A DNA stretch of 64,000 nucleotides from Thelephora terrestris. Its lineage: Eukaryota > Basidiomycota > Agaricomycetes > Thelephorales > Thelephoraceae. The stretch is from positions 620,001 through 684,000 of the forward strand of contig WIUZ02000006.1 of the NCBI GenBank assembly GCA_015956445.1. The letters run 5' to 3'. This document shows positions 21,823 through 32,980 of the stretch, piece after piece. Numbering within the stretch: the first letter of the stretch is position 1; each line of letters begins with the position of its first letter. The notes below the pieces were generated by a model that was not told the DNA's origin, made no database searches, and saw only the letters and a program-made list of their open reading frames with translations. A program made the position numbers and the translations under genes.

Positions 21823-23158
21823 TAGTGGTGTTTATCCCATCAACTTGGCTTTATTCTCCTATCATGTCCTGCAACATTAAGCCCATCTCTGCTCCCAGAT
21901 TTCAAGCATACCAGGACCTCTTCTCCATCGAGAAGGTCCCCTCTGAAACCCTGGATGGTGTTATCAACAGGGTTGATGAGCAGGTCAGAATTATCAAGTC
22001 ACTTACCCCTGACAACTTCACCCTGGATAGCCTCTATGACAACCTCTCTAGCATGACCATCATCAACTCCCTTCCCCATGACTTCAGCACTGTTGTCAGC
22101 ACCCTTGCTGTGATGGATAAGTTCAGCAAGACAGAAGTCATCCAGAGCCTTAGGAACCTGGAGTCCACCACCAGGCAGTCTTATTCAGTTCTCGCAGCCA
22201 ATATCCCCTCCTCTTCTTCCCTCCAGCAGAAAAGGGCCAGACCTCAGCCATCTTCCACCAAATCTCGTCCCAGCTGTGACTTCTGCAAAAAGCTTGGCCA
22301 CACAGAAGACAGGTGCTTTCTCAAGGAGCGCCTCAGAGGTGAACTCCAGGCCCAAGGCAACTCCGCCTCTGTCTCCTCTGCAAGTGGAATTATCTCCTCC
22401 CCTCTGGATCTGCTTATACTTTGTGGAAGGCAGATACAGGAGCATCCTCTCATATGACACCTCATCGTCATTGGCTGAGGAACTACAAGCCCTTTCGCAT
22501 TGAAGTAAAGTTAGCAGATGGATCTTCTATATATTCAGAGGGTGTAGGTAGTTTCCTGTTCAGGCCTGTCATCAATGTAGCCCTGCCCAACAAGTTGAAT
22601 TCACCAATGTCCTTCATGTCCCTGCCCTGAGGAGCAACCTCTTTCCTGTCCTCTTTTTCTCCATGCATAGAAACTTCCTCATTTCCATCAAGAAGGACAC
22701 ACTGTCTTTTTCCAACTCTGATGGTGCCACTATGTTTGGGGCCAAGGTGAATTCATCCACCATTGCTTACCTCCAAGGCACCACCATTCCCATCCCAGAG
22801 ATAGCAAATCTCTCCTCTGCTACCACCATCCCCATGGACCTCTCCCTCTGGCACCAGCGCCTCTGCCATCCCAGCTATCCTGTCCTCAAACAGATGATCA
22901 GGGAAAACTTAGCCACTGGTCTCAAGATCAACTCCTCCTCTAAGCCTGATCCCATCTGTGAGCCCTGTCTGGCTGGCAAGATGGTGGGTCACCTTCATTG
23001 ATGACTCCAGCAGGCTCAGAGCTGGTTATTTGATGAAGAAATCAGAGGCTTTCTCTTGCTTCAAGCAGTTCAAGGCCTGGGCTGAGAACCACGCTGGGTG
23101 TAGTGTCAAGGCCCTCAGGGAGGATAAGGGTGGTGAGTATATGAGTATGGAACTATAA
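21823..23158 (+). mobile_element. Ty1/copia retrotransposon fossil, 5' part only
   Basis: In order, the remains contain a gag region with a CCHC zinc knuckle (CDFCKKLGHTEDRC, near 22280), an aspartic protease motif (DTGASSHM, near 22430), a GAG-pre-integrase segment (LWHQRLCHPSY, near 22850) and the start of the integrase core (FIDDSSRLRAGYL, near 23000). Reverse transcriptase, RNase H and a 3' LTR are absent. A short match to the LTR fragments at 26679 lies just upstream. The element is truncated and broken in a few places. Confidence 0.85.
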
Positions 23159-23205
23159 TGTATTCAAAAAGTACCTGGTCAGTAAGTAGGGGCTTGTCCC
23201 CAGTG
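23159..23205. mobile_element. Right tip of a CACTG MITE
   Basis: Only about 45 bases remain, ending GGGGCTTGTCCCCAGTG. It abuts the truncated end of the copia fossil, suggesting the MITE was cut by insertion or deletion. Confidence 0.5.
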
Positions 23206-23499
23206 TCTACCATTGTGCCTGTGGTATGCGGTCGCTCCATGTCAGATGTGACATTGTGCTAACAATCCTTATAAACTATAATATGTGAGATTTGCAAAGG
23301 AACATCTCGAAGGCACTTATCTGTACACATCTCCCCTCCAGTTTGATGCAAGAAACTAACACAGGATAGAACTGGTGACATCCTCATAGAACAACATGAC
23401 CACTTAAATCGAGAGGCACAGACATGTCACAAGGTTTTTGAGCAGTTGAAAAGGTCAATCCAGATGGTGTATGGTCCAGGTAGGAATTGGATCTCTGCT

Positions 23500-24435
23500 T
23501 CAATAAAACTTTGTTGCAGCCACGATGGTCATTTTTCTGTCAAGGTCGTCAGAGCCATCTTCAGGATCCAAGACCCCTGCGTGGATGCTGGGCCAATAGG
23601 CATCAGAGACGCCTTGGAGTTGACGTTGGAGGATTGGGGTGAGAACTTTGGAGTGCCAGGCACTCATGTGAGGGCCAGGGTGCTCAATCTGGCGTGCCCC
23701 CTCAACCTCTTCACCGAACTTGTCCAGAGTGCATTGGGCGTATCTTCCACAATACTGTGCTTTGTGGCCTTGATTGTATTCGGCCTGCAGAGCTCCATTC
23801 TTGACTTGGTCAATCAACCGGATATAGGGGATGGGGATGTATACTTGTTTCAAAGTGATGAAGCCCTGAACTGGCTTCTGCCCTGCTTCCCATTTGAGCT
23901 CAGCTGTATGGTTTCCTTGCCAGGAATAGGGATCAAGGACACAGTAATGGAATTTGTACTTCTGACTGATGAAGCCCCAATAAGTGAAGACCTAGACCCA
24001 AAGGAATCTTGCATTCTAACCTGTGAGAGATCAGATTGTATGGCTGTAGATTGGCTTTTCATCATGGTTGGTGACGTCCAAGCTGCTGTCCGGAGTTGTG
24101 TTGTACTCTGGAAAGCTGCCTTCTGCGTATTCATCATATACATGGTCTCGTTTGGATTGCCTGGCAGGATTGACAGTGTCAAAAATCAGACCCATTCGGT
24201 GATCTGTATTAACCATCCAAGCCTCCCTCAAAGCAGGATCGGCAAGGTCAAGGACAGGACCAGTGACCATTTCGGGGTCAGTGGTGTCCTTGTAGGCAAC
24301 CTGACCTTTGGCTTTGCCCCTGCTCTTGCCTCTGCCCCTACCTCTCTTCGGTCTATCACCACAGCCTCGAACACCCACACCTCCCTTGCTGCCTCCAGGG
24401 GGTGGTTTTGTGAACCCTGTGATTTTGGGGGACAT
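23500..24435 (-). pseudogene. N-terminal fragment of a CACTA (Tnp2-like) transposase, tentative
   Basis: Minus-strand stretches in changing frames read from a Gly/Lys/Arg-rich start (MSPKITGFTKPPPG at 24435) through acidic sequence (HVYDEYAEGSFPEYNTTPDS) to the phrase FIPIPYIRLIDQVKNGALQAE-like near 23840 (seen as VYIPIPYIRLIDQVKNGALQ). That last phrase resembles the region ahead of the Tnp2 domain in basidiomycete CACTA transposases. No catalytic core is present. Frame changes mean it is broken. Confidence 0.4.
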
Positions 24436-26097
24436 TGATAGATGAAGAAAGGAGTGTGTTCATCACCATCACAGACAGAGTACTTGTTCCATTAAAATAA
24501 TTCACATTTGTTTACACCAGTTTGTTCTTCCACCTGCCGGGTTTTTGGCCCGGTGTCATCAGTCATCAGGGGTCCACCGCTATGTTCAACACATGTCATG
24601 ATTTGTGTTTGTAATCACCTGGAATAAGTGAACCTCGAGAATTCCAATCATTAATCCGCAAATGGTGGTGAGATCCTCTTTGCATGCCTTGGTCCGCAAG
24701 AAAGAGGAGGAGGTTAGCTGCATTTTTGTAGCAACCATTCATACCATCTCTGACAAACACCAGCTTCGTAGTTTGCAGCAGAACAAGGGGACTTACTAAA
24801 CACTCTGCAATTGTATTTTTTTGACAGAAATAGATACATGTGTGAAGGTCCTTTCTTGATGTCAGATGTTTGCTCATAGAATCTTTGTTCAGGCATGATT
24901 CCTGATGCAGAAGGGGCAACTCTTGTATCTCCAGAGGGACAGAGGGATAATACAGAAGAGCAAGGAAAGGCAGGCAAAGAAAAACACCATCCAGGTGTGG
25001 CCTGGGATGAAGTGTAAGTAGGGTTGCTAAAACATTGAGGAAGTGTTGGTGTCAACCTCAGGACTCCTAAGCCCATGTGTGAATGAGCAGAGGACTCTTT
25101 GTCCATCTTGCAGGAAGACTGTCTGATAAAACTTATATTCAGAACCTGCAAACCCTAGATAGGGACATTGAGGGAAGAATTCTCTAGTGTGGATAGGTTC
25201 AGTCACAACAGGAGGGGAAGGTGCAGGGCAATATCTACTGGTGTTTCCCTTGGATTTGGGTCCAAGGTAGCCTTTATTAACATTACCCCTCTTCTTAAAG
25301 ACACAAATTGTGTCCCTTCCAGGTCCCAAAATCCCTAGCTCTGGGCTCCCCTGAAGATGCTCAGGTAGTGAATGCCCTCCTGAAGCACCTGACCATGGCC
25401 AGGATCAATGGGTTTGTGAATTGTAAGTGGAGATATTACATTAGCTACAGAGTGGGTGCTCAGCTTGCAAATGTGGACTTGATAATGATGTTTGCCCTGG
25501 AACTTCATTGTTTTTTTCTAAAAACAATGGCAGCTGTACAGAAGGAAACAAACCCCTACAAGGGTCATCTATTTGCAACATTAACATTCAACAATACCTA
25601 AATATTCAAAAATGTCACCTTGGAATGATTGTCATCCATTCAACACATAAGGCGGGTGTAAATCTGTGGAGTCATTACGATCCTCCAAAAGTCTGGAAGC
25701 AGAGGACATACAGGTGGGACGTGGAAGGACTGCCCAAGAAGGACACCTGCCAAAAGGTATTTGAACTAGAATGGTTGGCTGAACAAAGGGAATGTGGATC
25801 AGCCCAGTAGCTGGCATAAGTTCTGGACACCACAATGAAATAGCTCAAGGAGCCTCACTAAAGGAGTGGAATTCCCAGAGACAGTTCCGAGGTTATGTGA
25901 GGTTACAAAGAATGGAGGTTCAGGCAGTGGAGAACTACTGGCAAAGAAGTAAAGTTGAAAAAATGGCTGATGCTACATCGGATATCCCAGTGCTCTGAGA
26001 GGTTGTATTGCTGTCCCCCACAGTACATGAGGTCACCTTGTTCTTTGTCCGAATGGGTGTGGACAATCAGGATCACTTGGTCAAAGTTTTCACTAGT
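24436..26097. other. Unassigned transposon-derived sequence
   Basis: Several ORFs of about 100 codons occur on both strands. The plus-strand one at 25308-25601 (LALGSPEDAQVVNALLKHL) and the minus-strand ones at 24596-25151 have no recognised domain. The region lies between a CACTA-like fragment and a MITE, so it may be more of the same DNA transposon. Confidence 0.3.
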
Positions 26098-26678
26098 CAC
26101 TGGGGACAAGGGGTGGTGTTCTGTTCCAGAACATTGCAAGTTCATTGCAAGGAAATGGTCGATGTACCTGCAAAAAACCGACCCAATACGTTGCAAAGAC
26201 ATCCTGAATTTTCCAGGCCAATTTCCTTGCAGTGTTCTGGGAAAGAAAATGGTCAGTACCTTCACAGTGTTCCAGTGATGTTCCCATTAGGTAATCCATG
26301 GGTACATTCAGAATTTTCCCAGAGAAAGTAACCTCAACGATGACAATCAGCACATTTACAATGTTCCTGGTCAGGGAAATTCAAAATGCACCCAAACAGT
26401 GTATTTGTGATGTTCTGGGATGGTACATCCAGAATGTACTGAGTTCAGCAAACATAAGGAACACTGCAGGAACACTGCAAGGAAACTGGAAAAACTGGGA
26501 ACGTCACAAATTCATTCAAAATGTTCCCAGTTTTTCCGGTTTCCTCACAGTGTTTGCTGAACTCAGTACATTCTGAATGTACCACCCCAGAACACTGCAA
26601 ACACACCATTTGAGTGCATTTCAAATTTTCCTGACCAGGAACATTGTAAATTTGCTGGTTGGCAATATTGAGGTTTGT
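26098..26678. mobile_element. CACTG MITE (GGTGGTGTT family), right end lost
   Basis: It begins CACTGGGGACAAGGGG and is palindromic about a centre near 26490, matching the copy at 19444. The right terminus is replaced by LTR sequence from about 26679. Confidence 0.65.
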
Positions 26679-27149
26679 TGGAGTTAGCTGTAACAGCCAG
26701 TTATGTGATCTGATCATGTGATTGTGGGAATTTTTGTAGCAGTATATAGTAGTGTTGATCCCATCATGTTCTGCAACACCACTTGGCTAGAACTGGTTGT
26801 TCTTCCAAATTTCTTCCAAAAGTCAATGTGTTGGGATCACCTGGGGCTGAGAGGTGGCCGATTTGTGCAAAGAGGGGAGATTTGAGAGAGAAGAGAGTGA
26901 GAGAAAGTGAGAAAGCAAGGAGAAGAGAAAGAGTCAAGAGTGTTTCAGTAACGATAGGAGAGAAAAGCCAACAGTACCTATCCCAACTCTTTGTTGGAGT
27001 TAGCTGTGACAGCCAGTCATGTGATCTGATCATGTGATTATGATAATTTTGGTAGTGGTATATGGTAGTGTTGATTCCATCAATACAACTTGGCAGCAGC
27101 CATTTGGCATAAAAATAGTCAGGATTTGTTGAGTAGCACCTGTAGATTT
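26679..27149. mobile_element. Two partial LTRs, probably copia-type
   Basis: TGTTGGAGTTAGCTG starts near 26679 and again near 26992, about 313 bp apart, making a direct repeat whose second copy is cut by a MITE at 27150. A phrase in both (GTAGTGTTGATYCCATCA) also appears just upstream of the copia gag at 21823. So these are probably LTRs of that family. Confidence 0.5.
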
Positions 27150-27249
27150 CACTGGGGGCAGGGGTTGGTTTATTGAGTCAGTAAACTGTGAGAAAAGCAC
27201 AAGTAAATGAAAAAAGGTCCCAGCAAAATACTTGCCTGGCAAGTACAAA
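27150..27249. mobile_element. Left 100 bp of the long palindromic MITE family
   Basis: CACTGGGGGCAGGGGTTGG to CTTGCCTGGCAAGTACAAA matches the left start of 14196-15443. It is cut off by the next MITE, which starts directly at 27250. Confidence 0.65.
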
Positions 27250-27687
27250 CACTGGGGCAAGGGCACCTGGAATTGATGATTACATCTGACTACATGGTGA
27301 GTTCATGTGCACTTTCCAATAATTGTAATTGCCGATTCAGGTTGATTACATTTTGAATGTTACCTCAACATGTAATTCAACTGTGCCCACCAACTCCATT
27401 TGAAATTTCCTCAAAATGTTCCCAAGCAATGTTTCCTGAATGTGCCCACTGGGCACATTGTGAAAACATCTCATGTTTTTGAGCGCATTTAGATTACATC
27501 TCGGACGATTGAAGAACATGTTGACTACATTGCAGTATCATTTTTGCTGACAGGTAAAAAACATCCCAGAAACATTTGTGGAGAACATTTCATCTGGAAT
27601 TGGTGATCACAATTATTGAAAAGTGCACATGAGCTCACCATGTAATCGAGATGTAATCACTGATTCCAGGTGCCCTTTCCCCCAGTG
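27250..27687. mobile_element. CACTG MITE (CACCTGGAATC family)
   Basis: It runs from CACTGGGGCAAGGGCACC to GGTGCCCTTTCCCCCAGTG. It is shorter than the 500-bp copies, having lost part of the right arm. Flanks AAA and AAC do not match exactly. Confidence 0.7.
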
Positions 27688-28099
27688 AACGTCATGTCAT
27701 TAGTTGGGTCTTGTGTCAAAAACATAATTTCTTTTGGTCGGGCGTCATTCAGACAGCTGGGATGGAAGAAGAAGCGGGCAATTTATTGATTGACAATGTT
27801 TACAAGTAGCTCTAAGCGGATTGACAATAGAGAAAATACTTGTGGTGTAGAAAGTGTCAGCGTGCTGAATTTTATTCCCTTTTTGAACCGTTTTTCACAC
27901 CCAACTTTTGCCTACTTTCCTTACCTCCTCTTTCTTATCTTATCAATTTCCCTTATCACGACTCACACATCATCAAAAAAGAACAAGCTCAAGCATCATG
28001 TTATTACGGGCAGCACAACCACAACGAAGACACAAGACGACCAACCGATGGAGTTGAATCTGCACAGACTCTATGGACGAGGACCAAGGTGTACAGACC
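27688..28099. other. Unassigned sequence
   Basis: This AT-rich stretch has a Ser/Thr-rich plus ORF (27790-28188) without a recognised domain. No repeat boundary or RNA gene was found. Confidence 0.3.
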
Positions 28100-29305
28100 C
28101 TAGCCGTCAAGACCTAGTCTGCCAGTACTCCTCAGCACTGGCAACATCCTCCTCCTCTGTCTCCTCCGAGGCACTCTTGACGACCTGAGCTTCCTCCGAC
28201 AATGAGCGATGGCCAGCTGAACTTCGGCGCGAAGGCGGCTCCTCGCTAAATTGACCAAGGTCTGGTCCCGACTCTGAGTCCTCTGCGCTGACCATCCCTC
28301 CATCCTCTCGGTCAGTTGAGTCACCGACCGCACAGCCTCCGCTGCACGCTGGACCGATGAGAGTGTAAGGTTCATTAAATCGTTCACGTCTACGGACTCC
28401 AAAGGGATCAGCTCGCCATGATCCAAGCGACACTGCAACATCCACTGCAGGCAGGGGCACCTGGAATTGGTGATTACATTTTGATTACATGGTGAGCTCA
28501 TGTGCACTTTTCAATAATTGTGATCACCAATTCCAGGTTGATTACATTTCAAATGTTACCTTGACATGTAATCCAGCCAATGTCCACCAATTCCATTTGA
28601 AATGTTCTCTACAAATGTTTCTGGGATGTTTTTGACCTGTCAGCAAAAATGATACTGCAATGTAGTCAACATGTTCTTCAATTGTCCGAGATGTAATCTA
28701 AATGCGCTCAAAAACATGAGATGTTTTCACAATGTGCCCAGTGGGCACATTCAAGAAACATTGCTTGGGAACATCTTGAGGAAACTCCAAATGGAGTTGG
28801 TGGCAACAGTTGAATTACATGTCAAGGTAACATTTGAAATGTAGTCAACCTGGAATCGGTGATTACAATTATTGAAAAGTGCACATGAACTCACCATGTA
28901 ATTGAGATGTAATCACCAATTCCAGGTGCCCCTGCCCCCAGTGATCATCGCATCAGAATAGGAAGGTGGACTCGAGGACTCCTCCAAAGAGGATGTTGGG
29001 ATTGCTTGGTTGCATCCGATGGGCTGGACGACGAGCACTGTTGTAAGGAACCCATCGACGATCGCGAATGGAACACTGTCTACACACTGGAGAGACTGAA
29101 GGAGGAAGAACCAGAATGGCCACCTCATTCTCTTCCTCGTACTCCAATTTGGGTGAACTGCTGACTGGGTTGACAGCCGTCTGCTCAGATGTCTCGTGAA
29201 TGACCTTCTCCCCGCCCTCAGTACAATAGTTGCAGCCCAGAAAATATATTTCCTCCTGTTGTTATCCACCCTCAAGGAATGAATGGCCATGTTGGAGATT
29301 GCCAT
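28100..29305 (-). pseudogene. Unknown helical-protein gene split by a MITE
   Basis: Minus-strand coding signal lies on both sides of the MITE at 28443-28943. Upstream (29305-28944) it ends in a Ser-rich phrase, SSSPPSYSDAMI. Downstream (28442-28100) a helical stretch contains LMNLTLSSVQRAAEAVRSV and a basic end (RRKLRSSRVPRRRQRRR). The composition recalls the coiled-coil genes in the TGTCA elements, but no TGTCA ends were found nearby. More than one frame is open on each side, so the product is uncertain. The MITE interrupts the gene. Confidence 0.35.
28443..28943. mobile_element. CACTG MITE (CACCTGGAATC family), TSD ATC
   Basis: It runs from CACTGCAGGCAGGGGCACC, a variant of the usual start, to GTGCCCCTGCCCCCAGTG. 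ATC flanks it on both sides (28440-28442 and 28944-28946). It is palindromic throughout. Confidence 0.85.
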
Positions 29306-29526
29306 TTACAATTGCTCATTTGTTCTGTTTCAGAATTATAAATGGGGAATCACAGTCGTTTTGCATGGTCCATTGTTTCGGGCAGAGGGTTGGCTGGGCC
29401 CATCATTTTGGACCAATGGGTAGACTGAGCCCACTGTTTGGGAACAGGGGTTGGGCTGGGCATGTTGATTCGGATCGGTGGTGCAATTGGACCCACAGTA
29501 TTTCTAATGGGGATTGCAGGGAAATA

Positions 29527-30873
29527 TGCTTATAAAATCAGAAATATTGGGTTGTTTGAAATTGCAATTGAATTTCCAAAAAAAGAAATTTTGATGGCTT
29601 AGATAAGCAGGTCATGTGATTTGCTAAAAGCAATATTTGGGGGGATTATGTAAGTAGGTCATGTGACTTACCAGGACAGGGAGTTTTGATGGCTTATATA
29701 AGCAACTTAAGAAGGGTTTGGAATGAAATTACCCAAAAAGGAAATTCCTTTTTGAGTAATAATTTCCAAAATAGGAATTTTTTTTTCAAAATAATTCCCA
29801 AAAAATTTTGAATTTTGAATTTAGTAAATTTTTTTTAGTAGTTTTTACTTTTAGTAACTTCATTTTGGTAATTTCTATTTTTAATAATTTCCTTTTGATA
29901 ATATTTGCTTTTAGTAGTTTTTATTTTTAATAGCTTCTGTTTTTAGTAGGTTCCATTTTTAATGGTTTCTATTTTTAGTGGTTTCTATTTTTAGTAGTTT
30001 CTATTTTTAGTAGTTTTAAAATCATTTTGTTATTCAGATTACTTAATAAGGCATATTTCTGTTTGTGGTCCTCACTATAACCTAAAGTAGTTCACCTAAC
30101 CTGACTTAGTCTAACATAACCTAGCCTAACCTGACCTAACCTAACCTAGAACAATCCACCTAACCTACCCTAACCTAACCTAACCTAACCTAACCTAACC
30201 TAACCTAACCTAACCTAACCTAACCTAACCTAAAGTAGTCCACCTAACCTAACCCTGACGTAATCCATCTGTACTAACCCAACATAGTCCATCTAAACCA
30301 ACCTAACATAGTCTGCCTAACCTGATCTCATGCAGTCCACCTAACCTGACATTGACTAACCTAACTTAATCTACAGGAGGGTTAGTCTAAACTTGAACAT
30401 AACCTGACTGGACCTCACCCAGCTTGCCAGTGCATGGCTTGGGTTTTTGAAACATAACATAAATTGTACTGTTCCATATTCCACATCCAACCACACTCAA
30501 GGGCACCTACTGTGCTGAACTTACAAGCTGGTGGACTTACAAGCCTGTGGATCTAGAGGCTAGTGGGGATGTGTCTGTCCTCTCAAACACTTGGATACCA
30601 CTGCACCCCATGTTCTGTGCTGGCTTATCCACTCAACTGGACCTGTAAGCCAGTCAACTCTTAAGCTCATTGGTCCACAAATCCATGGACCCATAACATG
30701 CATAACACACCCAAGTATGTAGCCCATGAACCTATGCACCTATATCCAACAAATATTTCTGTCACCCAAGTATTCTATGCCAGACCATAACTTCACCCAT
30801 ACACTTGTCTGGCCTATTTGCCAGCTGGATATTATTTGTGGGCCAGTGAGTTTAAGAGTCAGCTGGCTTACAG
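29527..30873. repeat. Arm 2 and centre of the foldback element
   Basis: Bases 29527-30648 repeat 5478-6763 almost exactly, except for the 204-bp MITE absent here and a longer CCTAA tract (about 30130-30235). From 30648 to 30873 lies a palindrome with ends CTGTAAGCCAGTCAACTC and GAGTCAGCTGGCTTACAG. It continues the arm and looks like the element's turn-round point. No coding region was seen. Confidence 0.55.
30130..30235. repeat. CCTAA repeat tract in arm 2
   Basis: More than ten uninterrupted CCTAA units (TTAGG on the minus strand) lie here, more than in arm 1. The length difference between otherwise near-identical arms suggests slippage. Confidence 0.75.
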
Positions 30874-31612
30874 TGTTGCGACATCGAATCTCCCAGTCCC
30901 CAATTCCTTCCTATTGGTTGTTCGACTCCATTGAGTTCCGGACTCTTCTCGGCCTCGTGACTGCCTTGAGGCAGCCTTCACCCTGACCACCGGACTGCCT
31001 CTATTGTTCCTCGGATGTCCTTCCCCGTTTCACATCTTCTCCCGGGAACTCCGTTTCAAATCCTTGCATCCTGCCATCTGCCACCCGCTACTCGACCCTC
31101 CGGAACTTTGATATCTCCGATGCCTTGTTCCCCTCACCTCTCACCATCATTCCGACCCTCGTTCTAGCCCTTCGCCATTGCTATCCATCGCCATCAATTC
31201 CTCCCGCTATTGATCTCCGGTTATCCCATCATCCTACACTCTCGTCCTCACGATTCCTTATTGATCAGAACTTCCCAGTTGATCAATCAGTTCCATTCCC
31301 TGCACCGTTCCACTCTCCGGGCATTTGCCTCCGTTGCTATCTTCCGCTCTGGATTCCTGTTCCCCTGCATCTTCTCCTGTATGACACGGCCTCCTCTCAT
31401 GCTGTTGTCACCCCTTCGTCATCGTCCCTGTAGTTACTCAGTCTTCATCGTCGCTCTCCTCTAGTAGTTACCCCTCTCACCAAGTTCCCCTTAGTTTCAC
31501 TTTTCCGTTCCCTTTCTCTCTCACAGACTATCTTGACACTGTCTACTTAGGAGATTCTTCGGTTTCCTTTATATACTGTGTCTTAGATAGCCTGGAATGC
31601 ATCGACTCAGAT
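30874..31612 (-). other. TGTTG-ended LTR-like repeat, interrupted by element G
   Basis: It starts TGTTGCGACATC (the CAACA end on the minus strand) and stops at the CAGAT target site of element G. The remainder is 34902-35115 and, across the inversion, 6764-6935. A TATA-like TATATACTG lies near 31570. Pyrimidine-rich, no gene. Confidence 0.35.
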
Positions 31613-32330
31613 TGTCAGGGCCACTCTACCCTAACAACTACCAGTGCACTGAGCCGACTCCGCAGAGTACTCACTAGTCCAACTAGCTTGTGAGAGAACG
31701 ATCACGTCTCTATTCTTCCGGTAGGTTGTCTGAGGTCACTACAAGTCAGGTCGAAATCCTAAAGAGAAACCCAACCTAAACCGTACTTTGTTCGGTTTAA
31801 CAAGCAAGGGTTTATCCCTACAACAGGATTGATGACTCCACCAGTTGATTGACTGGACGCTCGAGGTGTTCTAATATGACTGCTGGGAGTCTATAGTTAC
31901 GAGGCGCAGTTGACGCGCAGAGCGGGAGGGAGAGCAGATGGGGATGTCTTGGATCAAACAAGAAACTCTGACTTGTCCTTAACTGCAACTGGGCTGAGAA
32001 GGGCAGAGGATTTCCTGAGGTAACAAAACTAAGGTACTACGATACAGCCACAGTTGCTACTTATACTAAAGGAGTGGCCATGACGTCAATACCCTAATAT
32101 ACCCTTATCAAGTCCAGAACAAAGGGAGATAAAGAGTGTGAGAACGCTAAGTAAGGGAAGCGAACAAATATGACGCGTGGGAGAATAAAGGACAAAGGGC
32201 CTTACTAGCGTGTGAAGGATTGCATAAAAGATAACGAATGTCCGCATGAAACATAGGGGTAAGATAACACTAGTCCTAAAAGAAATAGGGGCATGGGTCA
32301 TGAAAGTTCGTACCTGAATCTAGACCACAC

Positions 32331-32404
32331 CCAAGGGTCAGGTGAGCACCGTCTCTGAGCTTCTGTGATTGGCTAGAGATCGAAGGAACTCTACACATCC
32401 CTTG
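32331..32404 (+). repeat. Conserved hairpin of element G
   Basis: CCAAGGGTCAG and ACATCCCTTG form the outer stem, with a GTCTCT/AGAGAT inner pairing, followed by TTGTTGTC. In this type the hairpin lies upstream of the gene, whereas in type 1 it lies downstream. Confidence 0.6.
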
Positions 32405-32980
32405 TTGTCAGTAGGTGGTATGATACCAACGGACAGGCAGTAACCTGGGAGTTGCAACCGTAATCGCTTGATCAGACCCAGTCTTGATTAGGCATAGCAC
32501 CTGGGAATATCGTTCTTCCTAGGTGGCACCAGGGATTATATTCTTCGGCCGCCGTTCTCGGCTCGGGCCTACTCTGCTTCCAAAGCACAACTAGATCAGA
32601 TAGGGTTACTATCCGATTAGAAGCACAGTGTCCAAATGTTGATACCCCGTGCCCACGTGTGTGTTCCAGGGTCCAGGGTTGGTCGTTATCATGATGTCAT
32701 AAAGGGGTCATCAGGGTCTTGAGACCTATTTTTAGTGCGCGCGCGTTCTAGGCGTTCCGGAACGAAGTTCTTCCAAGGCCGTCCCGCAGGCCGAGGTGTC
32801 AGCTTGATGTAGTAAGCCGACGATGATGGTACAGGGGCGGAAGTTGATGTGACCCGGACCAATGAGGTTCGTCGAGGTAGGTCACGTGAAGGATCACCGA
32901 TCTAGGCTATAAGAAGGACGTCTTCTTGGAGCCATCCTTGATCAGCAACACCAGCAACTTCCCCATCATCTTACCAAAAC

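Noticed and set aside
32331-32404. Hairpin as a hammerhead or HDV-like ribozyme
   Set aside because: The conserved core bases of a hammerhead (CTGATGA with GAAA) are absent, and no double-pseudoknot layout could be drawn.
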